From positions 1-64,000 of the forward strand of contig CBFHWY010000001.1 of the NCBI GenBank assembly GCA_965659675.1: a DNA stretch of 64,000 nt, in the 5' to 3' direction. The notes beneath the pieces are model-generated. The model saw only the letters and a list, made by a program, of their open reading frames with translations, was not told the origin of the DNA and did not search any database. This document shows, piece after piece, positions 34,541 to 43,136 of the stretch. A program made the translations under genes and the position numbers. Position 1 is the first letter of the stretch, and every line of letters starts with the position of its first letter. This stretch comes from CBFHWY01 sp965659675 (GTDB lineage: Bacteria; Bacteroidota; Bacteroidia; Flavobacteriales_G; Salibacteraceae).

Positions 34541-34921
34541 CTACTTTCGCTCCACCTTCAGCAGTGCCTTCCTTAGGTGTATGATCTCAAAGGCCGTGTA
34601 AAGGAAGTATTGGAGAAGAATACTCAGGGCAAGCTCTACGAGTATGTCACGAAAACCTAAACCAAGTCCAACAATGAGCATGGCTGAGCTAAAAAGCTTT
34701 AAGCCGGAGTACCCCATAAAGGTGTACACAAAGGCCTGAGGTCTTCCTTTTATTGATTTCAACAAGAGTCGCATTCCTATGATCAAAAAGAGGGTGTAAT
34801 AGGCAATTGTGCCCAAAATAAGCTTAAAGTAAGGATCGTCTGAGATCTTCTCTTCGACCAAAAATGCGAGTACCGCCTGAATGATGAGAACGATAACGGA
34901 AAAAAATAGGGTGCTTTTCAC
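34541..34921 (-). CDS. Small membrane protein of the AtpZ cluster
   Basis: A 126-residue protein with four predicted membrane helices. It starts at GTG overlapping the AtpZ stop (GTGA). I do not recognise a defined domain. By position and topology it resembles the unnamed membrane protein that I recall between atpZ and atpB in flavobacterial ATP synthase loci, possibly an AtpI-like assembly factor. That role is inference from neighbourhood. Confidence 0.6.
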   Translation of the reverse strand: MKSTLFFSVIVLIIQAVLAFLVEEKISDDPYFKLILGTIAYYTLFLIIGMRLLLKSIKGRPQAFVYTFMGYSGLKLFSSAMLIVGLGLGFRDILVELALSILLQYFLYTAFEIIHLRKALLKVERK

Positions 34922-35130
34922 TTTGAGGAGTCTCTAATGAATACATAAATGGCAAGTCCAACGAAGACAAGCGAACAAATTAATGTGAAAATGGGTGTTT
35001 CAAACTCAGTTTGACCATCTGCCCAGCGTCCTAAAAAGACGCCACCCAGAATGATGGCGATCATTTTCACCGCCATGGACGAATAACGCGCCAGGTAATC
35101 AGGCTGTTTTTTCCTTTTGTTCTTCGGCAC
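34918..35130 (-). CDS. AtpZ/AtpI-family protein
   Basis: A 70-residue protein with two membrane helices (about 20-40 and 46-64), a basic N-terminus (PKNKRKKQPDYLARYSSMA) and the GVFLGRWADGQ turn of AtpZ/AtpI proteins. These assist F1Fo ATP synthase assembly or its Mg and Ca supply. It starts at GTG within the last 32 bases of the bactofilin gene. None of the ATP synthase structural genes follows in this window. Confidence 0.8.
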   Translation of the reverse strand: MPKNKRKKQPDYLARYSSMAVKMIAIILGGVFLGRWADGQTEFETPIFTLICSLVFVGLAIYVFIRDSSK

Positions 35131-35515
35131 TATCTAGATTCAGCTCTTTAATCACGGCTCCCATTTTAACGGTACCATTCCACATTGCACCAGCTTCTAC
35201 AACTAGCTTTCCTGTTACGATGTCGCCGTCTACCTTAGCAGAGCTTTGTAGGGTGAGCATTTCGGCTACCTGAAGTTTTCCCTTTACCTCACCTGAGATA
35301 TTTCCGTGCTGACAGAGGACTTCTCCCTCGATCTTGCCTGTTCCACCAACTACGACCTTTCCCTTTGCTGTGATGGATCCCGAGAGATTTCCATCGATAC
35401 GGATATCACCGTTGGTTTTAATATCTCCCACAATGGAAGTGTCATGTGAGATGTGATTTCTTGAAACTTCAGCTTCTGGATTCTTTGCCATGTTGTTCTT
35501 GTTGTTGCTAAACAT
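35099..35515 (-). CDS. Bactofilin (polymer-forming cytoskeletal protein)
   Basis: A 138-residue protein with the DUF583/bactofilin beta-helix core: HDTSIVGDIKTNGDIRIDGNLSG, GKVVVGGTGKIEGEV and GDIVTGKLVVEAGAMWNGTVKMG. Bactofilins self-assemble into filaments without nucleotide and organise envelope enzymes or cell shape. A TAtcTTTG -7 element lies 20 bases before the ATG in the 50-base gap after porW, so it can be transcribed separately. It precedes AtpZ in the same direction and overlaps it. Confidence 0.92.
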   Translation of the reverse strand: MFSNNKNNMAKNPEAEVSRNHISHDTSIVGDIKTNGDIRIDGNLSGSITAKGKVVVGGTGKIEGEVLCQHGNISGEVKGKLQVAEMLTLQSSAKVDGDIVTGKLVVEAGAMWNGTVKMGAVIKELNLDSAEEQKEKTA

Positions 35516-35534
35516 TATGATCTTGTTCAGGCCG

Positions 35535-35542
35535 CAAAGATA
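35535..35542 (-). promoter_or_regulatory. -7 promoter element of the bactofilin-AtpZ unit
   Basis: The minus strand reads TATCTTTG, a full match to TAnnTTTG, 20 bases upstream of the bactofilin ATG at 35515. Confidence 0.5.
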
Positions 35543-35565
35543 TACGACAGATTAAACTTTGTGTT

Positions 35566-38115
35566 TCAATAATTTTCGAGAAACCAATCTTTATAGACTT
35601 CCAGCCTTTTATCCTTAAAGAAACGGGCGTAATTGTCGTAGGTGATCACCAGGGTCTCTAATTTCTTTTCTGATGTGGTCAGAAGCTTCGTTTCATTGTT
35701 GTTGAATGAAGACATATAGCTCAGTGCTTTGGTGCCGTCAGTGAATTGTTTCACTGAAAACATGCTTTGCTTCTTGTTGAGCTCAAGCTGCTGTACCTTC
35801 AGGCGGTCTAGCCGGAAGAAGGCAGCGTTAAAATTCGAGATCTCAATTTTTATTCGCTGACTATTGATATCATCGGTATTGAACACAACGACGAATAAGT
35901 GAGCTGAACTGGGGTCGTATTTGTATTCTGGTGCGTCATTTACTTCCACCTTCGGCTTCGCGGTGAGGTTGGCAATCACTTGCTGAGCATATTTCCCCTC
36001 GTCCTGTCCACCGTACTTGCTTGCCACAAGCGTTAATGCCGTGATCATGGAATCTTTTCCACCAACCGCCCCAACAGAAAGTGCTTCAAGCAACTTGAAT
36101 TTCGGAATCAGCTTTGTTCCAGAATACTGCTGATATGCCTCCTGGCAATTCATAAGCGTTTGTTTGTAGAACTCGCGTTTAAAGTAACCGTAGGTTTTCT
36201 CATAGAAAAGCTCAGCTTCCTCTTTTGCTGCTGCGAGTTCTTTCAAATAATTTGGATTGCGAATCAATCGGGCATAGTCGGAGTCTGAGTATTGGTTGAG
36301 AATGATATTCTTGTAGTAGTTCGTTTTACTTGGCTTTCCTTCGTCGAGCCACAAGCGGTATAAAAGGTAATAGCTGGTGAGGTGATATTGACTGCTATCA
36401 TATCGCTGCAGCAATTCTTCAAATGCTTTGATCGCATTCTTGTTGTCGCGCATATTTTCCTTGTAGATGTTTCCCAGATCGAACAAGGCCTTTTGGATCT
36501 TTTCATGGGAAGCCTGCATACTGGTCGAATCCAAAGGAAGAAAACTGAGGTATTTCTCGGGGTCATCGTTGGAACCGCCGCTCACACTGGTGTTGCCCTT
36601 GTTTAGATCTTCAAAAGACATCGCCTGACTACTCTTATCTGACCTCCGCCAATTATCCTCATTGGGCCTGCTTCCCCATACTCGGCTGAACTCCTGTCTT
36701 CCATAATCCATTATGGTCGTGTTATAGAAGTACCATTCTGTATTGCTTTCAGCAAGCGGATCATCTAAACTTCTGGCTTGTTGGTTATCCTTGCGTTGCT
36801 GTTCAAGCCGTTCTTTTTCTCGCTCTTCCTCTTCTTTACGAAGCTTTTCTTCTTCAATATAATCTTCAATAAAAGTGATGCGCTCTTCTTCCGACATGGA
36901 AGCCAGACGCTGCAGGCTATCTTCATTTTCGACGATCAGAATGTTGTTCACGATGTCGGTCAGGTTGTTTTTCAGCGCCAGGATACCTTCATAATTCTCA
37001 AAATCTTTCGGAAGGTAAGTTACAGCGCTATCGTAATTCAATTGTGCAAGGCTGTAATTGGGTTTTTCGAAATAGATCTCTCCCAACTTCAGGAAAGACA
37101 TTCCTTTCTGTTCATTATTATCGACACTCTTTTCGGTTGAAAGTTCCAGGAATTGAATTCCACGGTCCTCATCATCTTCTTTTAGGTAGATGTCTGCCAG
37201 ACCATAATAGATCTGATCGAGGTATTCTATGTTTTTGTCATCCTTCGCCATTTCGAGCAGCGTTTGCTTCACCTCATAGGAATTACCTACCGCGGCATCG
37301 TAGGCAAATGCACGATTCAACTTTGAATAGAAGGTCAGTTCATAATTCAAACTGCGTTCCTCAACCAGCTTGTAATAACGGTCGGCTTCGAGGCTTTCAT
37401 TGGTTTTTTGATAGAGCTGGGCGAGAATGAACATCAAACGTGTTTGCCTTTTTTTCTTAGGGCAAAACTCAATGGCGTCTTTTAGGTAGGTGATTGCCTT
37501 TTCATAATTATCCTGCCGCAGCCAGAAGTAAGCATAGGTTCCGTTAAAATCCTCTTTAAGCTCTTCCGGGAGCTTGTTGTCACCTTCCAGATCATCGAGA
37601 AGTTTTTTTGCATCGTAGAAGTTTTCTTCGTGAATGAAGTTTCGCGCTAGCCAAATCGCATTCGGATAATATGAGTTCGTTTTTTTGAATCGCTTTTGAA
37701 CGTACTTGAAGACCACACGAGCATCTTCATACTCCTGTTTGTAGAAATATGATTTTCCAATGAGGAGATAGGCGTCGTCGATCCATTTGTTGAGCTCCCT
37801 TCCAGTGAAGTCCATGGAATGTCTCTGGATCACTTTGGAGCACTTCTTAATGGACTTATCCATTTCAGGATAGATTGATTTGGCTTGTTGCTCATCGGGG
37901 AATATATAGATGGGCAAGACCTTTTTAAAGTCGTCCTTATGCCCATTGACCACCTTGTCTTTCCCCTCTTCAAAACTCTCATTAGCATTGAAGTAGCCAT
38001 TGTACTTCGTGTTGATGGCATGGTACTGTCTATTGATAAATTTATCCTTCTGCGTACTGCAAGCACTGAGCAAGGCAATGAGAAGAAAAAGAGATATCTG
38101 TGGAAGGTACTTCAT
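35566..38115 (-). CDS. porW: Type IX secretion periplasmic lipoprotein PorW/SprE
   Basis: PorW (SprE in Flavobacterium) is a lipoprotein needed for T9SS function and gliding. I start at the ATG at 38115, giving a lipoprotein signal MKYLPQISLFLLIALLSAC with the modified Cys at 19; an ATG six codons upstream is possible. The hallmark NRQYHAINTKYNGYFNANESF follows. A TPR region runs to about residue 400, then a charged Glu/Arg coiled coil, more TPR-like helices to about 720, and a C-terminal beta domain. The length of 849 residues is typical. It is the only visible T9SS inner-periplasmic component in the window besides PorZ. Confidence 0.92.
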   Translation of the reverse strand: MKYLPQISLFLLIALLSACSTQKDKFINRQYHAINTKYNGYFNANESFEEGKDKVVNGHKDDFKKVLPIYIFPDEQQAKSIYPEMDKSIKKCSKVIQRHSMDFTGRELNKWIDDAYLLIGKSYFYKQEYEDARVVFKYVQKRFKKTNSYYPNAIWLARNFIHEENFYDAKKLLDDLEGDNKLPEELKEDFNGTYAYFWLRQDNYEKAITYLKDAIEFCPKKKRQTRLMFILAQLYQKTNESLEADRYYKLVEERSLNYELTFYSKLNRAFAYDAAVGNSYEVKQTLLEMAKDDKNIEYLDQIYYGLADIYLKEDDEDRGIQFLELSTEKSVDNNEQKGMSFLKLGEIYFEKPNYSLAQLNYDSAVTYLPKDFENYEGILALKNNLTDIVNNILIVENEDSLQRLASMSEEERITFIEDYIEEEKLRKEEEEREKERLEQQRKDNQQARSLDDPLAESNTEWYFYNTTIMDYGRQEFSRVWGSRPNEDNWRRSDKSSQAMSFEDLNKGNTSVSGGSNDDPEKYLSFLPLDSTSMQASHEKIQKALFDLGNIYKENMRDNKNAIKAFEELLQRYDSSQYHLTSYYLLYRLWLDEGKPSKTNYYKNIILNQYSDSDYARLIRNPNYLKELAAAKEEAELFYEKTYGYFKREFYKQTLMNCQEAYQQYSGTKLIPKFKLLEALSVGAVGGKDSMITALTLVASKYGGQDEGKYAQQVIANLTAKPKVEVNDAPEYKYDPSSAHLFVVVFNTDDINSQRIKIEISNFNAAFFRLDRLKVQQLELNKKQSMFSVKQFTDGTKALSYMSSFNNNETKLLTTSEKKLETLVITYDNYARFFKDKRLEVYKDWFLENY

Positions 38116-38150
38116 ATCAGGCTTCGCCTGCATAGCTAACTAAGAAGTGA

Positions 38151-38158
38151 CAAAATTA
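38151..38158 (-). promoter_or_regulatory. -7 promoter element of porW
   Basis: The minus strand reads TAATTTTG, matching TAnnTTTG, 35 bases before the preferred ATG at 38115. Confidence 0.45.
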
Positions 38159-38234
38159 TTTTATTCAGCGAACCGAATAGCCTAAAAAACAGGATTCACC
38201 TTGAAATCTGCATCTTTGCAGAATAATTTAGGCA

Positions 38235-39113
38235 GTGGCAAAGGCTAAAGACAGCAAGAGAAAAAGAGCGATCAGGAGGTTAAAGCACAAGTTTCGCCTG
38301 GTTATTCTGAATGACGAAACCTTCAAGGAAGAGTTTTCGATCATTCTTTCTCCGCTGAATGTTTTTACCTGGGGAGGTCTGGCTATCATTCTATTGGCGG
38401 GGCTTATCGTTGTTTCAATTGCTTTTACCCCATTGCGTGAACTTATCCCTGGTTATGCTGACGTTGGCACAAGAAGAATGGCGACCTATGCTGCCCTTAA
38501 GGCCGACTCGATGCAGGAGAGACTTGGGCAATATGAACAGTATTTGGACAACCTCAAGGCGATCATGAAAAATGAGGTAAGAAATGAAGACACCAGCCTT
38601 CAATCTAACCTTAAGGTGTCCATCGATTCCATTGAGTATAAACCCTCAGCCCAGGACTCGGCATTAAGGAATGAGGTCGAGAACAATGAAGCCTATAATA
38701 TCAATCTGGCAGAATCCGAAGGAAAGTCAAGCTCTCTGAGTGCAGCACTTTTCTTTCCACCTTTAAATGGCGTTGTTTCATCGAGTTTTGATCCCTCAGT
38801 AGCCCATTATGGTGTCGATATTGTTCCACCCAATAATGATGAGGTGGTAAAAGCAGTGCTGCCTGGAAGAGTCATATTGTCCACCTGGTCATCTGAAACA
38901 GGAAACATTGTACAGATACAGCATAGCGGTGATCTCATTTCCGTTTACAAGCACAATGCGGTATTACTGAAATCAACTGGAGATCGCGTAGAAGCGGGAG
39001 AAGCCATCGCGATCGTTGGTAATTCAGGAGAGCTTAGCTCGGGCCCTCACCTTCACTTTGAGCTCTGGCACCGCGGTGAAGCTGTAGATCCAGAAAACTA
39101 CGTGGCATTTTAG
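38235..39113 (+). CDS. M23 (LytM) family peptidase, membrane-anchored
   Basis: A 292-residue protein starting at GTG. A basic N-terminus is followed by one membrane helix (about 42-65), a coiled stretch of roughly 80 residues, and a C-terminal LytM domain. Zinc ligands are seen in HYGVDI and HLHFELW, and the flanks (GRVILSTWSSETGNIVQIQH, NSGELSSGPHLHFE) are standard. Such enzymes cut peptidoglycan cross-bridges or regulate amidases. The first metal motif HxxxD and the HxH motif are both intact, so it is probably active. It diverges from porW and is followed two bases later by rnhA. Confidence 0.9.
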   Translation: MAKAKDSKRKRAIRRLKHKFRLVILNDETFKEEFSIILSPLNVFTWGGLAIILLAGLIVVSIAFTPLRELIPGYADVGTRRMATYAALKADSMQERLGQYEQYLDNLKAIMKNEVRNEDTSLQSNLKVSIDSIEYKPSAQDSALRNEVENNEAYNINLAESEGKSSSLSAALFFPPLNGVVSSSFDPSVAHYGVDIVPPNNDEVVKAVLPGRVILSTWSSETGNIVQIQHSGDLISVYKHNAVLLKSTGDRVEAGEAIAIVGNSGELSSGPHLHFELWHRGEAVDPENYVAF

Positions 39114-39115
39114 AA

Positions 39116-39583
39116 ATGGAAGTTGTTATATACACCGATGGTTCGGCAAAAGGTAACCCGGGTCCGGGCGGATATGGAATAGTAATGAAGCACAAGCAAC
39201 ATCGAAAGGAGTTAGCAGAGGGCTTCAGACTAACCACAAATAACAGGATGGAGCTCCTGGCGGTGATCGTTGCTTTGGAAAAACTGAAAAAGCCGGGTAC
39301 CCCTGTGGTTGTTTATTCAGACTCAAAATACGTGGTAGACGCGGTGGAAAAAGGCTGGTTAAACTCCTGGGTCAAAAAGAATTTTAAGGGCAAAAAGAAC
39401 GTTGATCTTTGGAAGCGTTTTCTCGAGATCTACAAACAACACAAGGTGCGCTTTCAATGGGTAAAGGGCCACGCCAACATACCCGAAAATGAGCGCTGTG
39501 ATCAATTAGCAGTGCAGGCTGCCGAAGGTTTCGACCTGAAGCTAGATGAGGGCTATGAAAGGCTTAACGCATCAACTCCTTGA
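39116..39583 (+). CDS. rnhA: Ribonuclease HI
   Basis: RNase HI cuts the RNA strand of RNA-DNA hybrids, removing primers and R-loops. The 155-residue protein has YTDGSAKGNPGPGGYG with the first catalytic Asp, RMELLAVI with the Glu, YSDSKYVVDAV with the second Asp, and the late GHANIPENERCDQLA with the His and Asp. All catalytic residues are present. It starts two bases after the peptidase stop and overlaps the convergent aminopeptidase gene by 20 bp. Confidence 0.96.
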   Translation: MEVVIYTDGSAKGNPGPGGYGIVMKHKQHRKELAEGFRLTTNNRMELLAVIVALEKLKKPGTPVVVYSDSKYVVDAVEKGWLNSWVKKNFKGKKNVDLWKRFLEIYKQHKVRFQWVKGHANIPENERCDQLAVQAAEGFDLKLDEGYERLNASTP

Positions 39584-42188
39584 TCCGCGCATGCGTTTCA
39601 CTGGCCAGCAGAGCCTCTCTAACAGCAGAGATCTTTTCAAGTGTTTGATCGGCTTCCATGATCTGCTGAATTTGTACGGCTTGTTCTTCTGGCTTTAGGT
39701 TTGAAGTTGAAGCCTCCTTGCTGATGTTACGAATTATATTTTCCTGCTGAACCTTTAAAGCATTCAGAGCATCTACGCCAACGATCTTTTGCCACCAAAC
39801 GGTTTGATTCAGCATATAGTCCTGAAGAAGGTCAAGAGACTCCAACCTCGATTCAAGAGACTCGCAGTGTTGCATGTAGTCACTCAAATGACTGATGAGT
39901 TGGGGTGCTTTAAAAGCATTGATGTTTTCATGTGCATTTTGGAAAAAAGCGATGCGCTCTGCTCCTCCTTCCTGGGCGTAAACTGCAGCCAGCGCTAATC
40001 TGTGATCATCGTAGGGGCTCTTTTCAATGCTCTGGGCGCAGCTTAAAGCATCACTTAATGAAAAACGAGCAAGACCAGAAATTGCTGTTGAGCTCACCAA
40101 AATAGAACTGTCTGCACAAAGCCGGATAAAGTCATTGCGTTTTTCTGGATAGGCCAGGTTCAGAAGTTGGTTCACGGCCTGGTTTCTTACAAGAGAAGAG
40201 GAGTCTTCGAGAGCTCGAGTTCGTATTCGATCCACCATACTGTACTGACCGATCATATCTCGATCAAGCCACTCTAAACAGAGCTTTCTAAGGTGTTGAG
40301 ATGGATGTTTCATCACGTAGTCAAAAGCAAGATCCAGATCGACATCATTATCCATGCTCTTGTCTAGCAACTGCACCCAATTTCGCCAAATCTTCTCGAT
40401 GTTTTGAGAGCTACGGAGCTCATTTTGCAACCAGCTTATGCTTTTTGTTTCGTGTTTTTCCGCCAGGAGCATCTCTTGTGGGTCAAAGCTTATGAAGCTC
40501 AAATTTGAGTCGACGGGAATGCTGAAGATGTTTACCTCCTCATCGATCAAAAAGCGATGAATCTCTTTTTGGCCTTGATGATCAACTAAAATGTCCACAG
40601 GCATTTTGAATACTGTATACTCCTCAAGGTCTTGCTTTTGTCGAACAAAGACCTCAGCTGAGTTTTCTTTTACCGCATATTCGATCTCAAGCACAGGGTG
40701 GCCCTTCTGCATATACCATTGATCAAAGAACCAGTGGAGATCCATGCCCGTTGTGTTTTCGAAAGCCAGTCTCAGATCTGCTATTTCAACACTGGAATAG
40801 GCATTGGATCGGAGGTAGTTTTCGAGTCCGGCGAAAAAGGCCTTATCGCCCAAATAAGACCGAAGCATATGAAGCACAAGCGCACCCTTGTCGTATGAAT
40901 GTCTGTCGAAAAGCTCATTATCCTCACGGTATTCATACCTGATCAGGGGCTTTTTAACAAAGCGCGCTTCCTCCATGTAGTTTTGCTTGAAGTTCATGAG
41001 AATAAACTGCGCCCAATCATCTCCTTTTGAGTGTTCTCGCCAGAGGTATTCGCCGTAAGAAGCAAAACCCTCATTCAGGGTGAGGTTCGACCATGATTCA
41101 CAAGTCACATAATCTCCAAACCAATGGTGGAAAAGCTCATGAGCGATGATATCCTCCTCATCAGTATCCATTAACTCCCTTTCCTTGTGATAAAGAAACT
41201 CTCCATGGATCACCGCACTGGTGTTTTCCATTGCTCCTGAGATGTAATCCCGTACCACGATCTGGTCGTATTTTGGCCATGGATAGTCCAGGCCTGTTAT
41301 CTCACTGAAGTAGTTGATCATATCAGGGGTTCGACCAAAGATCTTCCCTGCTTCTTCCTTGTAAGCATCCTCCACCCAATAATTGACAGGCACTTTGGAG
41401 CCGGTATCGCTCACCTGAGCAAAATCCCCAACAGCTAACATGACCAGATATGGAGCATGAGGCTGATTCATTTCCCAGACATCCACCCTGGATCCATCTT
41501 CATTTAAACTTGAAAAAAGCAGTTCTCCATTCGAAAGGCTATTTTGGCCCTTTTCAACCCTCACGCTGATCTGGTGAGTGATGCGTTCATTAGGTTGATC
41601 GATGCACGGAAACCACCTCGAATTAAAGTTGGTTTCACCTTGTGTCCACAATTGTCGCGGTTTTGATGTCTTGAGACCTTTAGGATTGATGAAGAACAAG
41701 CCCTTCTCACTGGCTATTGCCCTACCTGCCGCATCATCCGGCAAAGAATCGGGTTTAGCAGTGTAATTGAGTTGAACCATAATGCTATCGCTTTTGCTTA
41801 AATCTTTTTTGAATAAAAGCTTGAGCTTTTGTCCATCATAGCGGTAGTCTCTTAAGATATCAGCACCCTTCAAAGTGGCGGAGACCTTATTGATCTGAAA
41901 AGCTTTCGCGTCCAGCTCCAGGCTGTCCACATCAAAAAAATATGGACTTAGCATGATCTCTGATTCTCCCTTAATTTGCGAAAGCTCCCAAACGGGATTG
42001 AGGTTGAGGTTCATGTGAATCATATCCCAGTTTCTGGTGGCGCTGGGCTGATAGGGTGGAGGAGATACGGGAACTAGAAAAGTGTCTAAAAACACGCTTT
42101 TGCTCGCTGCTGGCTCAGCAAGTCTCCGCTTAGTGCTGCAAGAGGCCATTAGAAGCACACTGAATATAATGAGCAGATAATTTCTCAC
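39564..42188 (-). CDS. M1-family metallopeptidase lipoprotein (aminopeptidase N-like)
   Basis: An 874-residue protein starting at GTG with a lipoprotein signal ending LLMASC. The M1 fold shows the substrate-binding GAMENTSAVIH and the zinc motif HELFHHWFGDYVTCESWSNLTLNEGFASY. The two His, the catalytic Glu and the distal Glu ligand are all present. It removes N-terminal residues from peptides, probably in the periplasm or on the outer membrane. A C-terminal helical region of about 300 residues contains HEAT-like repeats. It is monocistronic and converges on rnhA with a 20-bp overlap. Confidence 0.92.
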   Translation of the reverse strand: MRNYLLIIFSVLLMASCSTKRRLAEPAASKSVFLDTFLVPVSPPPYQPSATRNWDMIHMNLNLNPVWELSQIKGESEIMLSPYFFDVDSLELDAKAFQINKVSATLKGADILRDYRYDGQKLKLLFKKDLSKSDSIMVQLNYTAKPDSLPDDAAGRAIASEKGLFFINPKGLKTSKPRQLWTQGETNFNSRWFPCIDQPNERITHQISVRVEKGQNSLSNGELLFSSLNEDGSRVDVWEMNQPHAPYLVMLAVGDFAQVSDTGSKVPVNYWVEDAYKEEAGKIFGRTPDMINYFSEITGLDYPWPKYDQIVVRDYISGAMENTSAVIHGEFLYHKERELMDTDEEDIIAHELFHHWFGDYVTCESWSNLTLNEGFASYGEYLWREHSKGDDWAQFILMNFKQNYMEEARFVKKPLIRYEYREDNELFDRHSYDKGALVLHMLRSYLGDKAFFAGLENYLRSNAYSSVEIADLRLAFENTTGMDLHWFFDQWYMQKGHPVLEIEYAVKENSAEVFVRQKQDLEEYTVFKMPVDILVDHQGQKEIHRFLIDEEVNIFSIPVDSNLSFISFDPQEMLLAEKHETKSISWLQNELRSSQNIEKIWRNWVQLLDKSMDNDVDLDLAFDYVMKHPSQHLRKLCLEWLDRDMIGQYSMVDRIRTRALEDSSSLVRNQAVNQLLNLAYPEKRNDFIRLCADSSILVSSTAISGLARFSLSDALSCAQSIEKSPYDDHRLALAAVYAQEGGAERIAFFQNAHENINAFKAPQLISHLSDYMQHCESLESRLESLDLLQDYMLNQTVWWQKIVGVDALNALKVQQENIIRNISKEASTSNLKPEEQAVQIQQIMEADQTLEKISAVREALLASETHARIKELMR

Positions 42189-42216
42189 GTTTCAAATTAA
42201 AACAATTCTAAGGAGC

Positions 42217-42224
42217 TATATTTG
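42217..42224 (+). promoter_or_regulatory. -7 promoter element of the biotin carrier gene
   Basis: TATATTTG matches TAnnTTTG and ends four bases before the GTG start at 42229, implying a leaderless or nearly leaderless transcript. Confidence 0.5.
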
Positions 42225-42228
42225 CAAT

Positions 42229-42723
42229 GTGCTGAAAGTAAAAGGGAAATATGGTGAGTTTTCCATAGAGCGGAAACAAAAAGACCTGCTAATAGATGGC
42301 CAGGTCGTGGATCTCGACACGCTCAAGCTCTCTGAAAATGAATATCACGTCATATCAAATAACAGGTCTTTCAACATTGAGCTGATCAAGGCAGAACTGC
42401 AGAGTAAGGAGTTTGAGATAAAGGTCAATGGTAATACCTACCACCTTGAAGCCTGGGATGAGCTTGACTTGTTGCTTGAGAAGCTCGGAATGGAAAAAGG
42501 AGCAGATGCAAGTGTTGAAGACCTAAAAGCTCCAATGCCAGGACTAGTCATAGACATAAACGTTGAAGGCGGGCAAGAAGTGAAAAAGGGAGATGCCTTG
42601 ATCATCCTGGAAGCCATGAAGATGGAGAACGTCTTAAAGGCACCAGCCGACCTTACCATCAAAGAAATCTCAGTTCAAAAAGGGCAAACGGTTGATAAAA
42701 ACGCCGTTCTCATCAAGTTTTGA
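42229..42723 (+). CDS. Biotin carboxyl carrier protein-like (biotinyl domain)
   Basis: A 164-residue protein starting at GTG (an overlapping ATG two bases upstream is out of frame and stops at once). The C-terminal 70 residues form a biotinyl domain: APMPGLVIDINVEGGQEVKKG, then the biotinylation motif EAMKMEN. The N-terminal 90 residues are a beta-rich region typical of carrier subunits of acyl-CoA carboxylases in Bacteroidota. It carries carboxybiotin between carboxylase and transferase subunits. Neither partner is adjacent. Methylmalonyl-CoA epimerase at 51451-51855 makes a propionyl-CoA carboxylase link plausible but unproven. Confidence 0.9.
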   Translation: MLKVKGKYGEFSIERKQKDLLIDGQVVDLDTLKLSENEYHVISNNRSFNIELIKAELQSKEFEIKVNGNTYHLEAWDELDLLLEKLGMEKGADASVEDLKAPMPGLVIDINVEGGQEVKKGDALIILEAMKMENVLKAPADLTIKEISVQKGQTVDKNAVLIKF

Positions 42724-42755
42724 CCCGGATCATAGCAATTTAGAATAATTCTAAA

Positions 42756-42763
42756 TAACTTTG
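42756..42763 (+). promoter_or_regulatory. -7 promoter element of the suf operon
   Basis: TAACTTTG matches TAnnTTTG, 41 bases before the ATG at 42805, the first gene of the suf operon. Confidence 0.55.
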
Positions 42764-42804
42764 CAAAAGGCTGAACTATAGCCTAAATCAATTGTTTAAA
42801 GAAT

Positions 42805-43131
42805 ATGATCACAGTTTCAGATACAGCAAAGGAGCAGATCGACAGACTCAAATCGAAGGATGATATTGCCGGTGAGGCCTTCATCCGCGTTGGCGTTAAA
42901 GGCGGAGGCTGTTCAGGCTTAACCTATCAGATGGACTTTGACACTGAGCTCAAAGAAGAAGACAAAGTGTTTGAGGACAAAGGCGTGAAAGTAGTGGTAG
43001 ACAAAAAGAGTTTTCTCTATTTGGTTGGCACTGAACTTGAATATACTGGCGGACTCAACGGAAATGGATTTGTATTTAAGAACCCGAACGCTTCCAGGAC
43101 ATGTGGATGCGGTGAAAGCTTCTCAATTTAG
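42805..43131 (+). CDS. sufA: A-type iron-sulfur carrier (SufA/IscA/HesB family)
   Basis: A 108-residue A-type carrier that receives Fe-S clusters from SufBCD and passes them on. The three conserved cysteines are C36 in [10 protein letters not shown] and C100 and C102 in RTCGCGESF. The position, first in the suf operon and five bases before sufB, fits SufA. ErpA-like specificity cannot be excluded. Confidence 0.93.
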   Translation: MITVSDTAKEQIDRLKSKDDIAGEAFIRVGVKGGGCSGLTYQMDFDTELKEEDKVFEDKGVKVVVDKKSFLYLVGTELEYTGGLNGNGFVFKNPNASRTCGCGESFSI

Positions 43132-43136
43132 TCATT

